Positions 45,583-57,148 of a stretch of DNA of 64,000 nt are shown here, in pieces. This DNA comes from Rhabdophis nuchalis (Eukaryota; Chordata; Lepidosauria; Squamata; Natricidae): assembly GCA_039707465.1 (NCBI GenBank), contig CM077644.1, positions 100,673,875-100,737,874 on the forward strand, written 5' to 3'. Position 1 is the stretch's first letter; each line of letters starts with the position of its first letter. The translations under genes and the position numbers were made by a program. The notes beneath the pieces were generated by a model that ran no database searches, was not told where the DNA came from, and worked only from the letters and a program-made list of their open reading frames with translations.

Positions 45583-46023
45583 CTGGGAGCCAGTGGTGGG
45601 TTTCAAATTTTTTTAGAACCTACTCTCTAGGTGTGGCCTATTTTGTGGGCGTGGCTTGGCAGTCATGTGACAGGGTGGGAGTGGCCAACTTGTAAAATGT
45701 GGTGAAACTCATTTAACAATGCTCTTGCTTAGCAACCAAAATTTTGGGCTCAATTGTGATAATAAATTCCTTCCTTCCTTCCTTCCTTCCTTCCTTCCTT
45801 CCTTCCTTCCTTCCTTCCTTCCTTTCCTTTCCTTTCCTTTCCTTTCTTTCCTTTCTTACTTTCTGCCTTCCTTTCCTTTCCTTCCCATTGGGTTACAGGC
45901 AGCAGCAGGCCAGACTTAATTCTGGTTCCGCCAGTGGAACCCCCTCTCACCGGTTCTCTAAATTTCACCATCCGGCTCTTACGAGTAGGTGCGAGCCTGC
46001 AGAAACCCACCACTGCTGGGAGC
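45583..46023 (+). mobile_element. 425-bp hAT with internal (CCTT)n
   Basis: Element 45591-46015 between perfect 8-bp duplications CTGGGAGC (45583-45590, 46016-46023). Ends CAGTGGTGGGTTTCAAA and, inverted, CAGTGGTGGGTTTCTGC. The microsatellite is CCTT, then CCTTT (45769-45855), at the same place as GAAA in the copy at 19614 and CTTT in the copy at 50774. Confidence 0.93.
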
Positions 46024-46410
46024 CTCGTCTAGACCTTCTGAATCTTTTTTAAAAGCTGACAAAGCGGTGATGGACAGCAGAGCTCTATGAGCTCATGGAT
46101 GTATCTGGTGATGGGCGCTGCATATAATATATTGCTAATTGGAATTAAAAATATTGAATGGTAAAGAGAAACTTGCGATGTAAGAGGAGGAAATGCTAAA
46201 GAGAAAAGTACAGTATTGAGCAAATAAGGAATATAAGGAAAGGTAGAAAAACAGTTGTGTCGTGTATCTCTACAACCCAGAAAAATGGGAAGAGTGTAAT
46301 AAAACTGCATGAAGGCAATTTGAATACATGGAAAGAAATTGCTGAATGCATTCAGGAAAGTGAAGGCTTATGTTTATAAAAAAAAGTAAAATACATGTTA
46401 CAGGCTATGA
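46024..46410. other. No gene seen
   Basis: AT-rich sequence with no recognisable feature. Confidence 0.35.
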
Positions 46411-46411
46411 A

Positions 46412-46868
46412 TTAGGTTAGGTTTAGGTTTAGGTTTATTAGTTTTTTATACTACCCTACTCCCGAAGGACTACAGTCAAAGTAAAACAGATATATAAAAG
46501 TTAAAAAACAGTTTTAAAAGCATATTAAACAATTTGGCCTCTCCTAAAATTAAAAAAACCAAGCAAACCCTGATTAAAATTAATAAAAATTCATATTAAA
46601 AAATTCATTTTTATGCCAGACCGGCTTCTTGGAAAAAAAAAAAAGGTTTTGAGAGCACGGCGGAAGGTGCGCAGGTCAGGGATAGTTCTTAATTCTGGGG
46701 GCAATTCGTTCCAGAGGACAGGTGCTCCCACAGAGAAGGCTCTCCCCCTGGGTGTCGCCAGTCGACTTTGTTTAGCTGACGGCACCATGAGGAGACCCTC
46801 TCTATGGGAGCATACTGGCCTGTGGGAGGCTCTCAGTGGCAGAAGGCGATCTCGTAAGTACCTATTAG
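46412..46868 (-). mobile_element. L2 LINE 3' end with TTAGGT-like tail
   Basis: Minus-strand L2 whose tail (46412-46438) is built of TTAGGT and TTTAGG units. The reverse 3' untranslated region follows, then the ORF2 C-terminus (YLRDRLLPL, SHREGLLMVPS, RAFSVGAPVLWNELPPELRT). More diverged than the copies at 35.2 and 43.8 kb. Confidence 0.85.
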
Positions 46869-46872
46869 TGTT

Positions 46873-47023
46873 GTCTAGGTCAGGGGTCTGCAAAGTCGGC
46901 TCTTTTAAGACTGGTGGACTTCAACTCCCAGAGTTCCCCAGCCAGCTATGCTGGCTGGGGAATTCTGGGAGTTGAAGTCCACCAGTCTTAAAAGAGCCGA
47001 CTTTGCAGACCCCTGGTCTAGGT
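46873..47023. mobile_element. Palindromic mini-hAT (135 bp)
   Basis: Element 46881-47015 flanked by perfect 8-bp duplications GTCTAGGT. Terminal repeats CAGGGGTCTGCAAAGTCGGC are perfect, and the arms are nearly identical around the centre CCAGCTATGCTGG. It lies 13 bases from the L2 edge. Confidence 0.95.
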
Positions 47024-47430
47024 TATGAGTAGGATATGGGGACAAATTGTGCAACATTCTGGATAAATACAATTCAAGATAAAGCAATATCTAATAGTTA
47101 ATATGAATAGTTGAGTAGGAATGAGACAAGGAAATACAGAAAAGGGATCTATCATTTAGAGACCTAAAACTGAACAAAAATGGTGATTACTGGGTGTGTA
47201 TTTCCTTAGCAAAAAAGACAGTAATTTTCATTTATGTTTGATTATTTTATTTATTTGTTCATCACAGTGTGATGATTAGCACCTTAAAACATTATTTATT
47301 TGAATGCTTCTGATTAAATATTGAGACAATTTGTGAAGAAGATAAGAATGAGGAAAGGTTATAAAGAGACCGTTTTTTGATGGAACAGAATAGATCTTGG
47401 GGGGAAATGGACATGAAAGAATAGAAAAGA
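47024..47430. other. No gene seen
   Basis: AT-rich sequence before the degraded RT remnant. Confidence 0.35.
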
Positions 47431-47431
47431 T

Positions 47432-48680
47432 ATGAACAGAATGAAAATAATTTTTCAGAGTGCTGTTGTGGGTTTTATATCAAAGAGTGGAACTATTGTC
47501 CAAGAAGAAAAGATTGAAAAGAAAGCTGCAAATACTGTGAAAACATTGGGAAATTGTAAGGCTGCAGAGGTAGATCACATAACTCATGAACTATTAAAAT
47601 ATGGATGTGGTTTGCTTATGGAAGAGCTATAGAAATTATTTAACACATATCAAGACCACATCGGTGTCTCATCATTGGAAGGAAGCCATTTTTGTTCCCC
47701 TCTACAGACAGAAGGGTAGCCAGAATAAAAGCAAAAAAATGTTACTGGGAAGGGTATGGAAGAATTTTGATTGAAAGAATACTTTTGATTGAAAGTATTA
47801 ATTTGCAAGCATTCACTTAGCCCAGTGATGGCGAACCTATGGCACGCGTGCCACAGGTGGCACACGGAGCCATTTGGCAGGGCACACGAGGTGTTGCCCG
47901 TCAGCTGGCCAGCACGCATGTGCTCACTGGCCAGCTGATTCAGCAATTTCGAAAGGCTGTTTTCGCCCTCCCCAGGCTCCTATAAAGCCTCTGGAGCCTT
48001 GGGAAGGCGAAAAAAGCATGTAAAAATGGGGGGGAGCACCTGTCATGCGTGCAAGCACACTGGGGGCACGCACATTGCATTATGGGTGCGGCACGGTGGT
48101 GCACGTCGCCCTGCGCTCTCCCTCCCTTGTGGCACGCGAGCCTAAAAAGGTTCGCCATCGCTGACTTAGCCTTTCATTGAATCCTACGAGTGTATGGAAA
48201 CTGATAGTGAGCAGAATTTGAGAATGATAATATAGCTTTGTGCTGGACAGAGAATGTGTGGTGTGGGTTTTTTGTTTTGTTTTTGTTTTGCTCTTCGGAG
48301 ATCATTGAGAAATGTTTAGATGGTATGTTTCTTAGGGAAATTGCAGGATAAAGTGAATGGCCTTCAATTATGGAGTATTTTGCGTGAATCTGGAATTGAA
48401 GATTGGTTACCCAGTGTAATAACAATGGCAAAAGATAAAAGTACGATTTATGACAATGGACTATTTAGCACTGAGCAAGGAGGAAAACAAAGGCTGTGAT
48501 GCCTCCTTGGTTGTTTAATGTATTTATAAATGTATAAGAAATAATTTGCACTGGTATTAAAACCGTGCTGCTTGGGGATATAAATGTATGTGTACTTTTG
48601 TATACAGATTGTGTTGGATTGTTAGCTGAAAAGCTGAACAATTTTCAAGAGATGTTGGGTTGCAAAGAAAGGCTAAGTGA
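47432..48680 (+). pseudogene. Degraded non-LTR reverse transcriptase
   Basis: Translated pieces in several frames read like a LINE RT: KAAEVDHITHELLKYG (about 47550-47600), HHWKEAIFVPLYRQKG, LIERI, KVNGLQLWSILRESGIEDWL (about 48345-48410), and the QGCVMSPWLFNVF-like block (about 48475-48530), then TDCVGLLAEK. The catalytic YADD-type motif is not preserved. It differs from the L2 and CR1 families here; the clade (RTE-X, I or other) is not certain. A hAT (47823-48163) interrupts it. Confidence 0.5.
47815..48171 (+). mobile_element. GGCACGC-type hAT (341 bp)
   Basis: Element 47823-48163 between perfect 8-bp duplications ACTTAGCC (47815-47822, 48164-48171). Ends CAGTGATGGCGAACC and, inverted, CAGCGATGGCGAACC, followed by sub-terminal TGGCACGCG. 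No coding capacity. Confidence 0.95.
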
Positions 48681-48978
48681 ATATTTGCAAATTATGCACA
48701 AATTGCAAAAAAAACAAAAACCTCAACCTTTAAATAACTTTGGATGCTTTGGTAGAATGTTTAGTAAAAATGGGAACATGTGAATGCCAATAGAAGGGTA
48801 ATAAGTAATATATGGTCTGTCACAAACAATGAATACTTGTTGAGCCAAACAAAAATGCCCATGTTCTAAACATGCTTCTGTTCACTTTGTTAAATGGAAG
48901 TCAAAATTAGGTTTGTTAGGAGAAACATATAAACTGAAACCAGTGGGAGTGGGGTATGTTTGTGAGGTATGAGAAAAG
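48681..48978. other. No gene seen
   Basis: Continuation of the RT remnant cannot be recognised here. Confidence 0.35.
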
Positions 48979-50135
48979 TAATACTACAGAGGTGTCAAAC
49001 ACAAGACCCATGGGCAGGATCTGGCCTACAATGTAGTCAGATCTGGCCCATGGAGCCATCCTGGAAAATGTAAGGGGACAGCCCATGTCGCTTTGGCCCG
49101 GTCTACCCAACGGGAAGATGAAACATTGGGCCAGCGTGGCTTCAGCCCAGTGGAGAGGGCGCGCAATTTGGGTGTCCTCCTGGACGCTCGGCTGTCTATG
49201 GGGGACCATGTGGCAGCCGTGGCCAGGGGGGCGTTTCATCAGGTACGCCTGATGCGCCAATTGCACCCCTTACTGGACCGGGCTGCCCTTCGCACAGTCA
49301 TTCAAGCTCTCGTGACATCCCGACTCAACTACTGTAATGCTCTCTACATGAGGCTTCCCTTGAGGTGCACTCGAAAGCTACAGTTAGTCCAGAATGCAGC
49401 CACGCGGGTGATTACGGGAGCCCCTAGATGCTCCCATATAACACCGATCCTGCGCGAGCTGCACTGGCTTCCTGTGGTCTTTCGGGTGCGCTTCAAAGTT
49501 TTGACGACCATCTTTAAAGCGCTCCATGGCTCGGGGCCTAGTTATATGCGAGACCGTCTCCTGCCCCATACATCCCTTCGGCCGCTCCGCTCCCACAGAG
49601 AGAGCCTTCTCAGTGTGCCGTCAGCCGGGCAATGCCGTCTGGCGACACCCAGGGGAAGAGCCTTCTTTGTGGCAGGCCCTGCCCTTTGGAACGACCTACC
49701 CCCTGAATTGCGTACCATCACGGACCTCCGCCTCTTTCGCCAGTGTCTAAAGACACATCTTTTTCAGCAAGCCGGCCTAGCCTAACCCTCCCGTTGAGAC
49801 TGTGATTTTAGCATAGGATTATAATTTAATTTAATATATTTTTAAATTCTGTATTTATTGTATTGTTTTGTATGTTTTTAAATTCCTGTGCGCTGCCCTG
49901 GGTCCTTTGTGGAGAAGGGCGGGATATAAATATGATTAAAATAAAAAAATTAAAAAAATAAATACCCAGTGCAAAGAGAAAACATGCCAGCAGTTTGGGG
50001 AGTGGCGTCAAGCTGTCCATGTCTACCCAGTTGGCCACACCCACCCAGTCAGCCACACCCGCCCAGCCCTTTGAGGTCAACCACAGCCCTGATGCAACCC
50101 TCAATAAAATTGAGTTTGACACCCCTGTAATACAA
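48979..50135. mobile_element. TGTCAAAC-type hAT containing an L2 fragment
   Basis: Element 48987-50127 with ends CAGAGGTGTCAAACAC and, inverted, CAGGGGTGTCAAACTC, flanked by TAATACTA and TAATACAA (7 of 8). Own sequence includes GATCTGGCCTACAATGTAG (left) and the CCACACCCACCCAGTCAGCC repeats (right). An L2 3' end lies in the middle. Confidence 0.8.
49143..49965 (+). mobile_element. L2 LINE 3' portion nested in the hAT
   Basis: Plus-strand L2. About 215 open codons of the ORF2 C-terminal half (VERARNLGVLLDARLSMGDH, then LLRELHWLPVVFRV-like ILRELHWLPVV, RAFFVAGPALWNDLPPELRT, LFQQAGLA, ending at 49785), then the 3' untranslated region with GTGCGCTGCCCTGGGTCC and an ATAAA-type tail. The coding block carries no stop, but the RT core is missing. 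Confidence 0.9.
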
Positions 50136-50432
50136 GAATAAATGAACACATTGCCTTCAATATGCACAGAATGTAACTAGTAGGCAACAGGTATGTTGAA
50201 ATGGTTGGCTAATATAGGCAGAATGAATAACGATTGAATCATGAAACAAATTTACAAAACAAAAGTTTAGGAAAAAGAACCAAGAAAGCTTTGGTTGGAT
50301 AGAATTAAAGAGATCCTTTAAAAGAGAAAGATAAGCAGTTTAAAGAACAAAAGACAATATATAAAACTGTGTACGGGCATGGTGGAAGCCACAATGGTTT
50401 GCAAGTATAGAAAGATTTGGAGATGTAGATAT
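50136..50432. other. No gene seen
   Basis: AT-rich sequence, no recognisable feature. Confidence 0.35.
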
Positions 50433-50433
50433 G

Positions 50434-50950
50434 TACTGTGTTTCCACGAAATTAAGACATGCCCCAATAATAAGCCCAGTCGGGGCTTATTTTCAGGGTA
50501 TGTGCAAAAATAAGCCCCCCTCCCCTCCCAAAACAAGCTCCCCTACATCTTAAGCACATGTGCAACCGGTCCCCACCATTTCCACTGGCTGCTTTACATG
50601 CAAACAACTGAGGTGAGGAGGCGAGACCAGAGGGGGGGAAGGGGAGACATGCCCCACGCACCCCACATGCCCTTACCTTACCTACCGGTATAGCTGGCCA
50701 GGCAAAAAGAGTGGCAGGGCAGCAATGAGCCTCACGCCCCATTCCTTCCCACACAAAAAGAACACCTTCTACCCAGTGGTGGGTTTCAAATTTTTTTAGA
50801 ACCTACTCTGTAGGTGTGGCCTATTTTGTGGACATGGCTTGGCAGTCATGTGACAGGGTGGGAGTGGCCACCATTTAAAATGTGGTGAAACTCATTTAAC
50901 AACGCTCTTGCTTAGCAACCCAAATTTTGGACTCAATTATGATGATAAAT

Positions 50951-51014
<64 letters not shown>

Positions 51015-51634
51015 TCCTTCCTTTCCTTTCCTTTCCTTTCCTTCCCATTGGGTCACTGGCAGCGGCGGGCCAGATTTACTTCCAGGTACGCCAGTGGAAC
51101 CCCCTCTCACCGGTTCTCTAAATTTCACCAACCGGCTCTCGCGAGTAGGTGCGAGCCTGCAGAAACCCACCCTAATGGTAACTGCAGGAAGGCACGTATC
51201 TTACCTTTCCAGCTCCGTCACGTTCCTCGCCATTGTGTCCAGGGAAGCACCTGGTAAAAAAAAAAACCCTTCTTGCGAGTTCAAGAAGTTTGATTGAACT
51301 CATGAGAAGGGTTTTTTTACCAGGTGCTTCTCTGGACACAATGACGAGGAAGTCAACGGAGCTGGAAAGGTAAGATGCGTGCCTTGCTTCTCTCCCCCCC
51401 CCCTCACCTGTCACCCCTCGCTAAATGGACAGCAGGAAAGAGAAGCATCCAGGCTGACGTTACCATTGGGGCAGGGTGGGAGACTGGCAGCGCATTCCTC
51501 GCCATTGTGTCCTCTCTTCTCGCCCGCCCCACCTGCCAGAAAATAATAACCCCTCCCCTGATAATAAGGCCAAGGACATATTTTAAGGGTTAAAAGAAAA
51601 TAAGACCTTGCCTTGTTTTCAGGGAAACACCGTA
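50434..51634. mobile_element. Mariner-like element with fold-back and nested hAT
   Basis: Element 50436-51632 with terminal repeats CTGTGTTTCCACGAAATTAA and, inverted, CGGTGTTTCCCTGAAAACAA, flanked by TA. It holds the hAT of 50774-51172 and, to its right, a long inverted repeat: about 51187-51280 pairs with 51300-51393 (TTACCTTTCCAGCTCCG, CATTGTGTCCAGGGAAGCAC, ACCTGGTAAAA). Confidence 0.75.
50774..51172 (+). mobile_element. hAT with (CTTT)n, right end worn
   Basis: Left end CAGTGGTGGGTTTCAAA at 50774 and the family body as in 45591-46015. The microsatellite is CTTT, then CCTTT (50950-51045). The right end stops at GCAGAAACCCACC without the final ACTG, and no duplication matching the left flank CTTCTACC was found, so the right terminus is deleted or mutated. 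Confidence 0.85.
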
Positions 51635-52428
51635 GCTGTAAATGGTGTTGATGCAAACTAAATTTTCCTAATTTTAGTTTCATTTTAAAATCATGTCACC
51701 AATGGTTTTAGTTACATTTTTGTCTTTTTCTTACATTTTTAATTTCTTGGGTATGCTATTTCTTGCTCCTTGTCTGAGTTGCACTGCTTATCCAAAATTG
51801 AATAGCACTATGGCACTGATGGGTCTATGAGTGTACTGTACATAACAGTTTTAGTCTGAACAACCAAAATCAAGGAAAGTTTAATTGGCTAGGAAAAACA
51901 GAAAAATTATGTTCACTTTTAGTTTCGGGTAAGGCATGTAAAGCACATGATAATACAATGGAAACTGTAAACAGAGCAAAGACAGGAATGTCAGACAAGC
52001 AAGGAACTAATAAAATAGCAATCAAATATATAATCTAAATTCAGCAAAACAAGTAGCCAAGAAACATTTGTGCTACATAACTATGGAAATTACCACTGCA
52101 ACAGAAAATTGAGATTAACACAGCAGGATCCATATATAAAACCTGGCATATATTAAGAGTACGAAGCTGAGGAATTCGTACTGATGGACAATTGCCAAAC
52201 ACGTTAGCAGAGCTGGTAACTTGGAAGTATCAATTTTTAAGACTGTCAAAGAAGACATCTATAACAAGTAAAGTAAGAAGAAGTCTGCCATGTTACTCTA
52301 TGGTTTTAAAAACAAGTGTGATAACATTATTCATTGATACATAAGTACTGTACATTCTTATTTTCTCAGGACATCATGGAAGAAAATTCACATCCCCAAC
52401 CCAGCAGACTTGACCAATGAGATTGAGA
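51635..52428. other. No gene seen
   Basis: AT-rich sequence with no recognisable feature. Confidence 0.35.
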
Positions 52429-52656
52429 ACCCAGACCCGTGATGGCGAACCTATGGCATGTGTGGCACAGGTGGCACGGAGATTCCTCTCTGTGGGCACG
52501 CCAGCTGTCGCCCCAGCCAAGCTTCATTGTGCATGTGCGCATGCCCACCAGATCCTGGTGTTCGAATCTCTGCTGCGCATGCGCAGAGGCAGGGTGCATG
52601 CAAGAGACATGCGGAGGGGGGGTGCTTGCATTATATTTTTGGGCCTCATGCATCAC

Positions 52657-53060
52657 TCCATGGCTTAGGCCCAGGGTACTTGCGAGACCACCAGTAGCCT
52701 CCCACCATCCAGTGCGATCCCACAGAGTTGGCCTCCTCAGGGTGCTGTCGGCCAGGCAGTGTCGGCTGGCGACCCCCAGGGGGAGATCTTCTCTGTGGGA
52801 GCGCCTTCCCTCTGGAATGAGCTACCCTCGGAGCGTCCTATAATTCCTGACCTCCGGTCCTTCCAATGCGCCCTAAAAAGTTGACTTTTCCAGCAAGCCG
52901 GCCTGGCCTGAATAAAATAAATGATTAATGTAAATGTCAGTTGGGGTTTTTTGGGGAGGATATTCTATTCAATCTTCCTTTTAACTTTTGTAATATGTGT
53001 TTTTTATGTTGTACGCCGCCCTGAGTCCTTTGGGAGAAGGGCAGCATATAAATCCAATGA
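52657..53060 (+). mobile_element. L2 LINE 3' end (first of two)
   Basis: Plus strand. C-terminal ORF2 block in shifted frames (LRDHQ, SHRVGLLRVLSARQCRLATP, LWERLPSGMSYP), AAGCCGGCCTGGCCTG, the 3' untranslated region and the block ACGCCGCCCTGAGTCC (about 53017-53032). Diverged. Confidence 0.82.
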
Positions 53061-53085
53061 ACCTGGTTACTCAAGTAACCGGGTG

Positions 53086-53517
53086 CTGGTTACTTGAGAG
53101 ACCGCCTCCTACCACATTCCTTCCTCCAACCTGTCCGCTCCCACAGAGTTGGCCTTCTCAGGGTGCCGTCAGCCGGTCAATGCCGACTGCCGACCCCCAG
53201 GGGAAGAGCCTTCTCTGTGGCGGGTCCGCGCTCTGGAACGACCTTCCCCCCGATATCCACACCATCACGGACCTACGCCTCTTCTATCGGATGGTAAAAG
53301 CTCATTTCTTTCATCTAGCCGGCCTGACATAGATTAGGGAATATTTTAATTCATTATTTATGGGTTTTAATTATTTATTTAAATTTTAGCACAGCTCTAC
53401 TGGTTTAATTGTTTTTTATATTTTGTATATTGTGGGGTTTTATCTTTCTGTGCACCGCCCTGAGTCCCTTTTTTGGTGAAAAGGGCGGTATATAAATTGA
53501 AATAAAGTAAAAGTAAA
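53086..53517 (+). mobile_element. L2 LINE 3' end (second of two)
   Basis: Plus strand, immediately after the first. MRDRLLPHSFLQPVRSHRVG-like block, RAFSVAGP and NDLPPDIHTITDLRLFYR in neighbouring frames, FHLAGLT (53330), the 3' untranslated region with GTGCACCGCCCTGAGTCCC and an AAGTAAA-type tail. It follows the first copy directly, so the second may have inserted into the tail of the first. Confidence 0.85.
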
Positions 53518-53892
53518 GAACCTCAAACCCCAAACCCCCATGCCCCATCCTGGCTTCCAGGTTGGTACAAAGGCCTCCTGCACCAACCTGGAAGCCAAAA
53601 CAGGACATGGGGGCACCACCAAGGCCCTCCCATTGCCCCATTTTGGGCCTGGAAAGCCTCCTGCACCAACCTGGAATCCAAAAATGGGCAAGGGGGAGTG
53701 GGGTACATATGCGAGGAGTGTGTGTGGGGGTCACACACGCATGCACAGGGTGCCCATACATGGAGTGAGTGGGGGGGGTCATGCGCGCAATGCATTATTG
53801 GTGCAAGCATGTGTGCGTGCTGTCACACACACGCGCGCATGCGTGCTTTCGGCATGCGACAACAAAAAAGGTTAGCCATGGCTGACCTAGAC

Positions 53893-55955
53893 AAGAGGAA
53901 GATATGGAAATATATTTTCTAAATTTCCTCTAGGAAAGAGAAGAAGACAATGGCTAGCAGCAAGACGGATGGACTCAGTTACAGGGGCAACTAAGTGTAT
54001 TATTGAGAGATCTGGAAGACCTGGACGGAGAGAGGGCACCATGAAGAAAAACAACTTGATAGCATATAACCAACAATCAGAAAAAAAATTCCTTCTAGTA
54101 ATCTTAAAAAAAAAAAAATCTCCCTGGCACCTTTTTCTCATCATAAACCTTTCTCCCTAATCCAGGAAGAAATCAGTTATTTAAAATAAAATGCTGTCTG
54201 GAATTTGAACTGGTCAACTGTCTCTTCCAATATTTTTTTTTCATTTTCAATTACAGAGTCACAGTCTGAGATTGAAATAATCCATGGAGAAAACCTGATT
54301 TTCGTGCATCCCAAAAACTGCCACCATTCTTGTTAGCATACCTATTTCGATCAGAATAGCTTTTGTGAAAAACAACACATTATTTCAATTGAGAAATTTG
54401 TTATTTATATTCATACATCTTATTAGCTGGTGATGTCACTTGCAGGTTGATAAGCACTTAACTAGAATTTTGCGTCACTCCCTCCCTCCCTCCGTATCTG
54501 GGAAGAGAACAGCACTAAGGAGAGGAAAGTGAAACTTGAATGTTCCATCTGGATTTTTAAATATTCAAATGAAATTTCATTCTGTTGTGTGGATTATTGT
54601 GAGATATCAATAATTTTGCGAACATGTACTATTTGTAATATAGTGATTATATGCATGTTGTACTGAAATTAAAACTTACTTACTTACTTCCTTCCTTCCT
54701 CTCTCCCTTCCTTGCACTTGACTTTCTCCTTGCCTAAATTAGATAACAATTTATTCTCTTGAATAATTTTCTTTATGTCCCACTAAGTTTGGGAAAGTAC
54801 TTAGCAACTTGTCAGCTGGGCAATTATGGGAGTCCAACCAAAGGTGATGAAGTCCAGCCAACGGTTAAGGAAGTCTGCCCCAACTCTTCCAGGAGTATCT
54901 GATTTGTCCACATGCTTAGCGCAATACTTGACATTTAAGCTCAAGCACTATTAAAAATACATATGTAGTTCCGCTGTGAATGTTGGTAAATGACTTCTTA
55001 AGATTCACAGCAGTATAAAACAGCCTGGCTCCACTTCACTGACAATTCCATATTGTGTGGCCTCATCAAGTTCAGAACAAATTGTGATGTGTGCAGGGAA
55101 ATGAAGCAAGAGCCATAAGAAGGCTGTGAGACTTGAATGTATAAATCACTGAGAAATTGCTCTAAATTTAGGCAGGTTGAAGAGACCAAAATAAATAATA
55201 AGTAAAGTTCAGATAACTGTATTTGTGATATTCTTCTGCCATAAAGGAAATTTTTATTTTGTTTGTGGTTGTGGTAATTGGTTTATAGTGCTTTTTAAAA
55301 AAAATAATCATTGCATATATTACCTTATTTAATCTACATTTTATTTATTTATTTAATCTATATTTTATGGGATTGTTGTGCAGTTTATTGTAGTATAATA
55401 TTTTTTATAATTCCATTATCATTAGTTGTGTTGAGAATCACCAAATGTTATGCCAAAGTACACAAACCAGAAGCAATGAATTAGCTGCTAACCAGAGTCA
55501 AACGTTTTTGTTGAGTATGACTATATAGGCTGAGCATGAATATGAAAAATCAGTAGGATTTAAACACACTTCACTTTATCTGAAGCATACAGTTCAGTTT
55601 AATATCTATACTAAGGTTTGTTCACCGGATAGTGGTGCTACGGAAACCATAAGAGTCCATATAAAATTCATAAAACAAGTCCCAAAAATATCAGAGAATT
55701 CATTTTGTTAAATAAGTACCCCCTGTCTCTGAACTGGGGAGCCTTTACAGATTCATTGCTTTCGAAATTGACCAAGCTGTAACCAGCGAATTTCAGCTGC
55801 CCAATATGTTCAAATGCCTTGGAAATATACAAGTAGGTACATTTCTATCCCGGAAAAATCACGAAGACTTTAAAATGCTGAACTTTCATAGTGTTTGTGG
55901 CAGATGATTTTTGCTGGCTACTCGTTCCACCAGATTAAAAGAAAAAGCGAAGCCT
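53893..55955. other. Repeat-poor sequence left of CpG island
   Basis: About 2 kb with few repeats: a CCCT run at 54480-54492 and ACTT/CCTT units at 54676-54712. No coding frame of interest. Possible upstream regulatory DNA for the gene that starts at the island. Confidence 0.4.
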
Positions 55956-55961
55956 CGAGAC

Positions 55962-56016
55962 TATATAAAGCAGGCTGTTGCCTAGGAAAACTCCTCGTTC
56001 GATTTCAAACCAATCA
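55962..56016 (+). promoter_or_regulatory. TATA-like motif and CCAAT box
   Basis: TATATAAAG at 55962-55970 is followed 38 bases later by ACCAATCAG (56008-56016). The TATA motif would place a start near 55990. Against this, the CCAAT box lies downstream, opposite to the usual order, and the CpG island that follows suggests dispersed initiation. Either could be the real promoter. Confidence 0.35.
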
Positions 56017-57028
56017 GAAATGAATTAAGAAAAAAGTAATAGGCACATGTGACACGATCCGTAGTGAATGGGACACCACAGGCTTAGACGTGCGAGCGGG
56101 GATCTACCCCCTTTGCAGATCCCCGCTTCTTGCCTTCGTATGGATAAATGTTTTTTCTTTGGGCGAGAGGGGGGGGGAGGCTGTTGTAGCACGCACAAAT
56201 ACAACTCGCGGGCAACAGTGTGAAGAGATTTCAAATTATTAAAAAAGGGAACGCACAACTTGGACCGCTGTTTTAAAATCGGTCTTCTCGTGGCTTCCCA
56301 GAAGGTCCAAGAAAAAGGGGGACTTTGAAGCTGGGGCCACCTAAGAAGCTTTGGACAGCTTTCCTCTGCAGGACTGGAGGTCAAACCTAAGGGTTGCTAA
56401 GACGGTCGCCTAAACGGGCAAGCAGACACCGGAGACGGCTAAGCGGAGCGTTAGGAGGGCGGGAGGGAGGGAGGATGGAGCTACCTCGCTCAGGAGCCCC
56501 TCGGCTTTAGGACCGCTCGGAGCGCTCCCGCTCCGGAGGTAGTATAAGCTTTGCAATCTCTTCTACTCTACCGGCAGTTTGCAGAAGATCGCTTTTAAGT
56601 GAAACGGCAGGGCCGCCCCTCCCGCGCTTGCTTGCCTGCCTCTCTCTCCCTCCCTCCCCTCCTACCACTCCCCAATTAATCGCGTCCTGTCCTTAAGTTT
56701 GCGAGCTCCTCTTAGCCACGGCGAGAGCGAGGGAGCGCGGCGAAGCTCCTGCCGTGTGCCTGGAGGATCGGCCACCCAGAAGAAGGGCAAGGCTCGGCGC
56801 CGACGGGGTGCATGCCTCTTTTCTCCTCCTCCTCCTCCTCCTCCTCCCACTGATGGGACTTTTCTAACCGGAGCGCCGCCACGTTCCCGGGAAACCCCTT
56901 CGATCCTGCCCGGCAAAAAAACAACAACCCAAAAACCAAAAAAAGGAACTCCGCGGCTTCCAGGCTAACCGCGGGGGTTTGGGGTTTTGCCTCCCGCCCT
57001 TCTTCCACCGTCGGCGATCGGAACTAAA

Positions 57029-57148
57029 ATGAACGCTGGGGGGATCCCTCAGCCTCAGCAGCCGCCGCGGGAGCAGCCGCGCCACCCGGAGCTGCCGCGG
57101 CAGGCAGGCAACCAGCGGCCGCACCGCGCCTCCCCGTCAAAAGTTTGA
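57029..57148 (+). CDS. Short upstream ORF (39 codons)
   Basis: ATG at 57029 has A at -3 (AAAATGA), a favourable context, and reads MNAGGIPQPQQPPREQPR onward to a TGA at 57146-57148. It is Pro/Gln/Arg-rich without a known domain. If 57029 were a main start codon the frame would not reach the donor, so an upstream ORF is the better reading. Confidence 0.35.
   Translation: MNAGGIPQPQQPPREQPRHPELPRQAGNQRPHRASPSKV

Larger units (their letters stand above)
52429..53892. mobile_element. GGCACGC-type hAT containing two L2 ends
   Basis: Element 52437-53884. The left CCGTGATGGCGAACC and right (inverted) CAGCCATGGCTAACC ends are flanked by ACCCAGAC and ACCTAGAC (7 of 8). Own sequence occupies 52437-52656 and about 53520-53884. 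The right part contains direct and inverted copies of CTCCTGCACCAACCTGGAA and its relatives (53545-53690). Two L2 3' ends sit between. Confidence 0.75.

Noticed and set aside
46412..46438. Interstitial telomere
   Set aside because: The tract is about 27 bases, imperfect, and sits exactly at the 3' end of an L2, so a LINE tail is the simpler reading.
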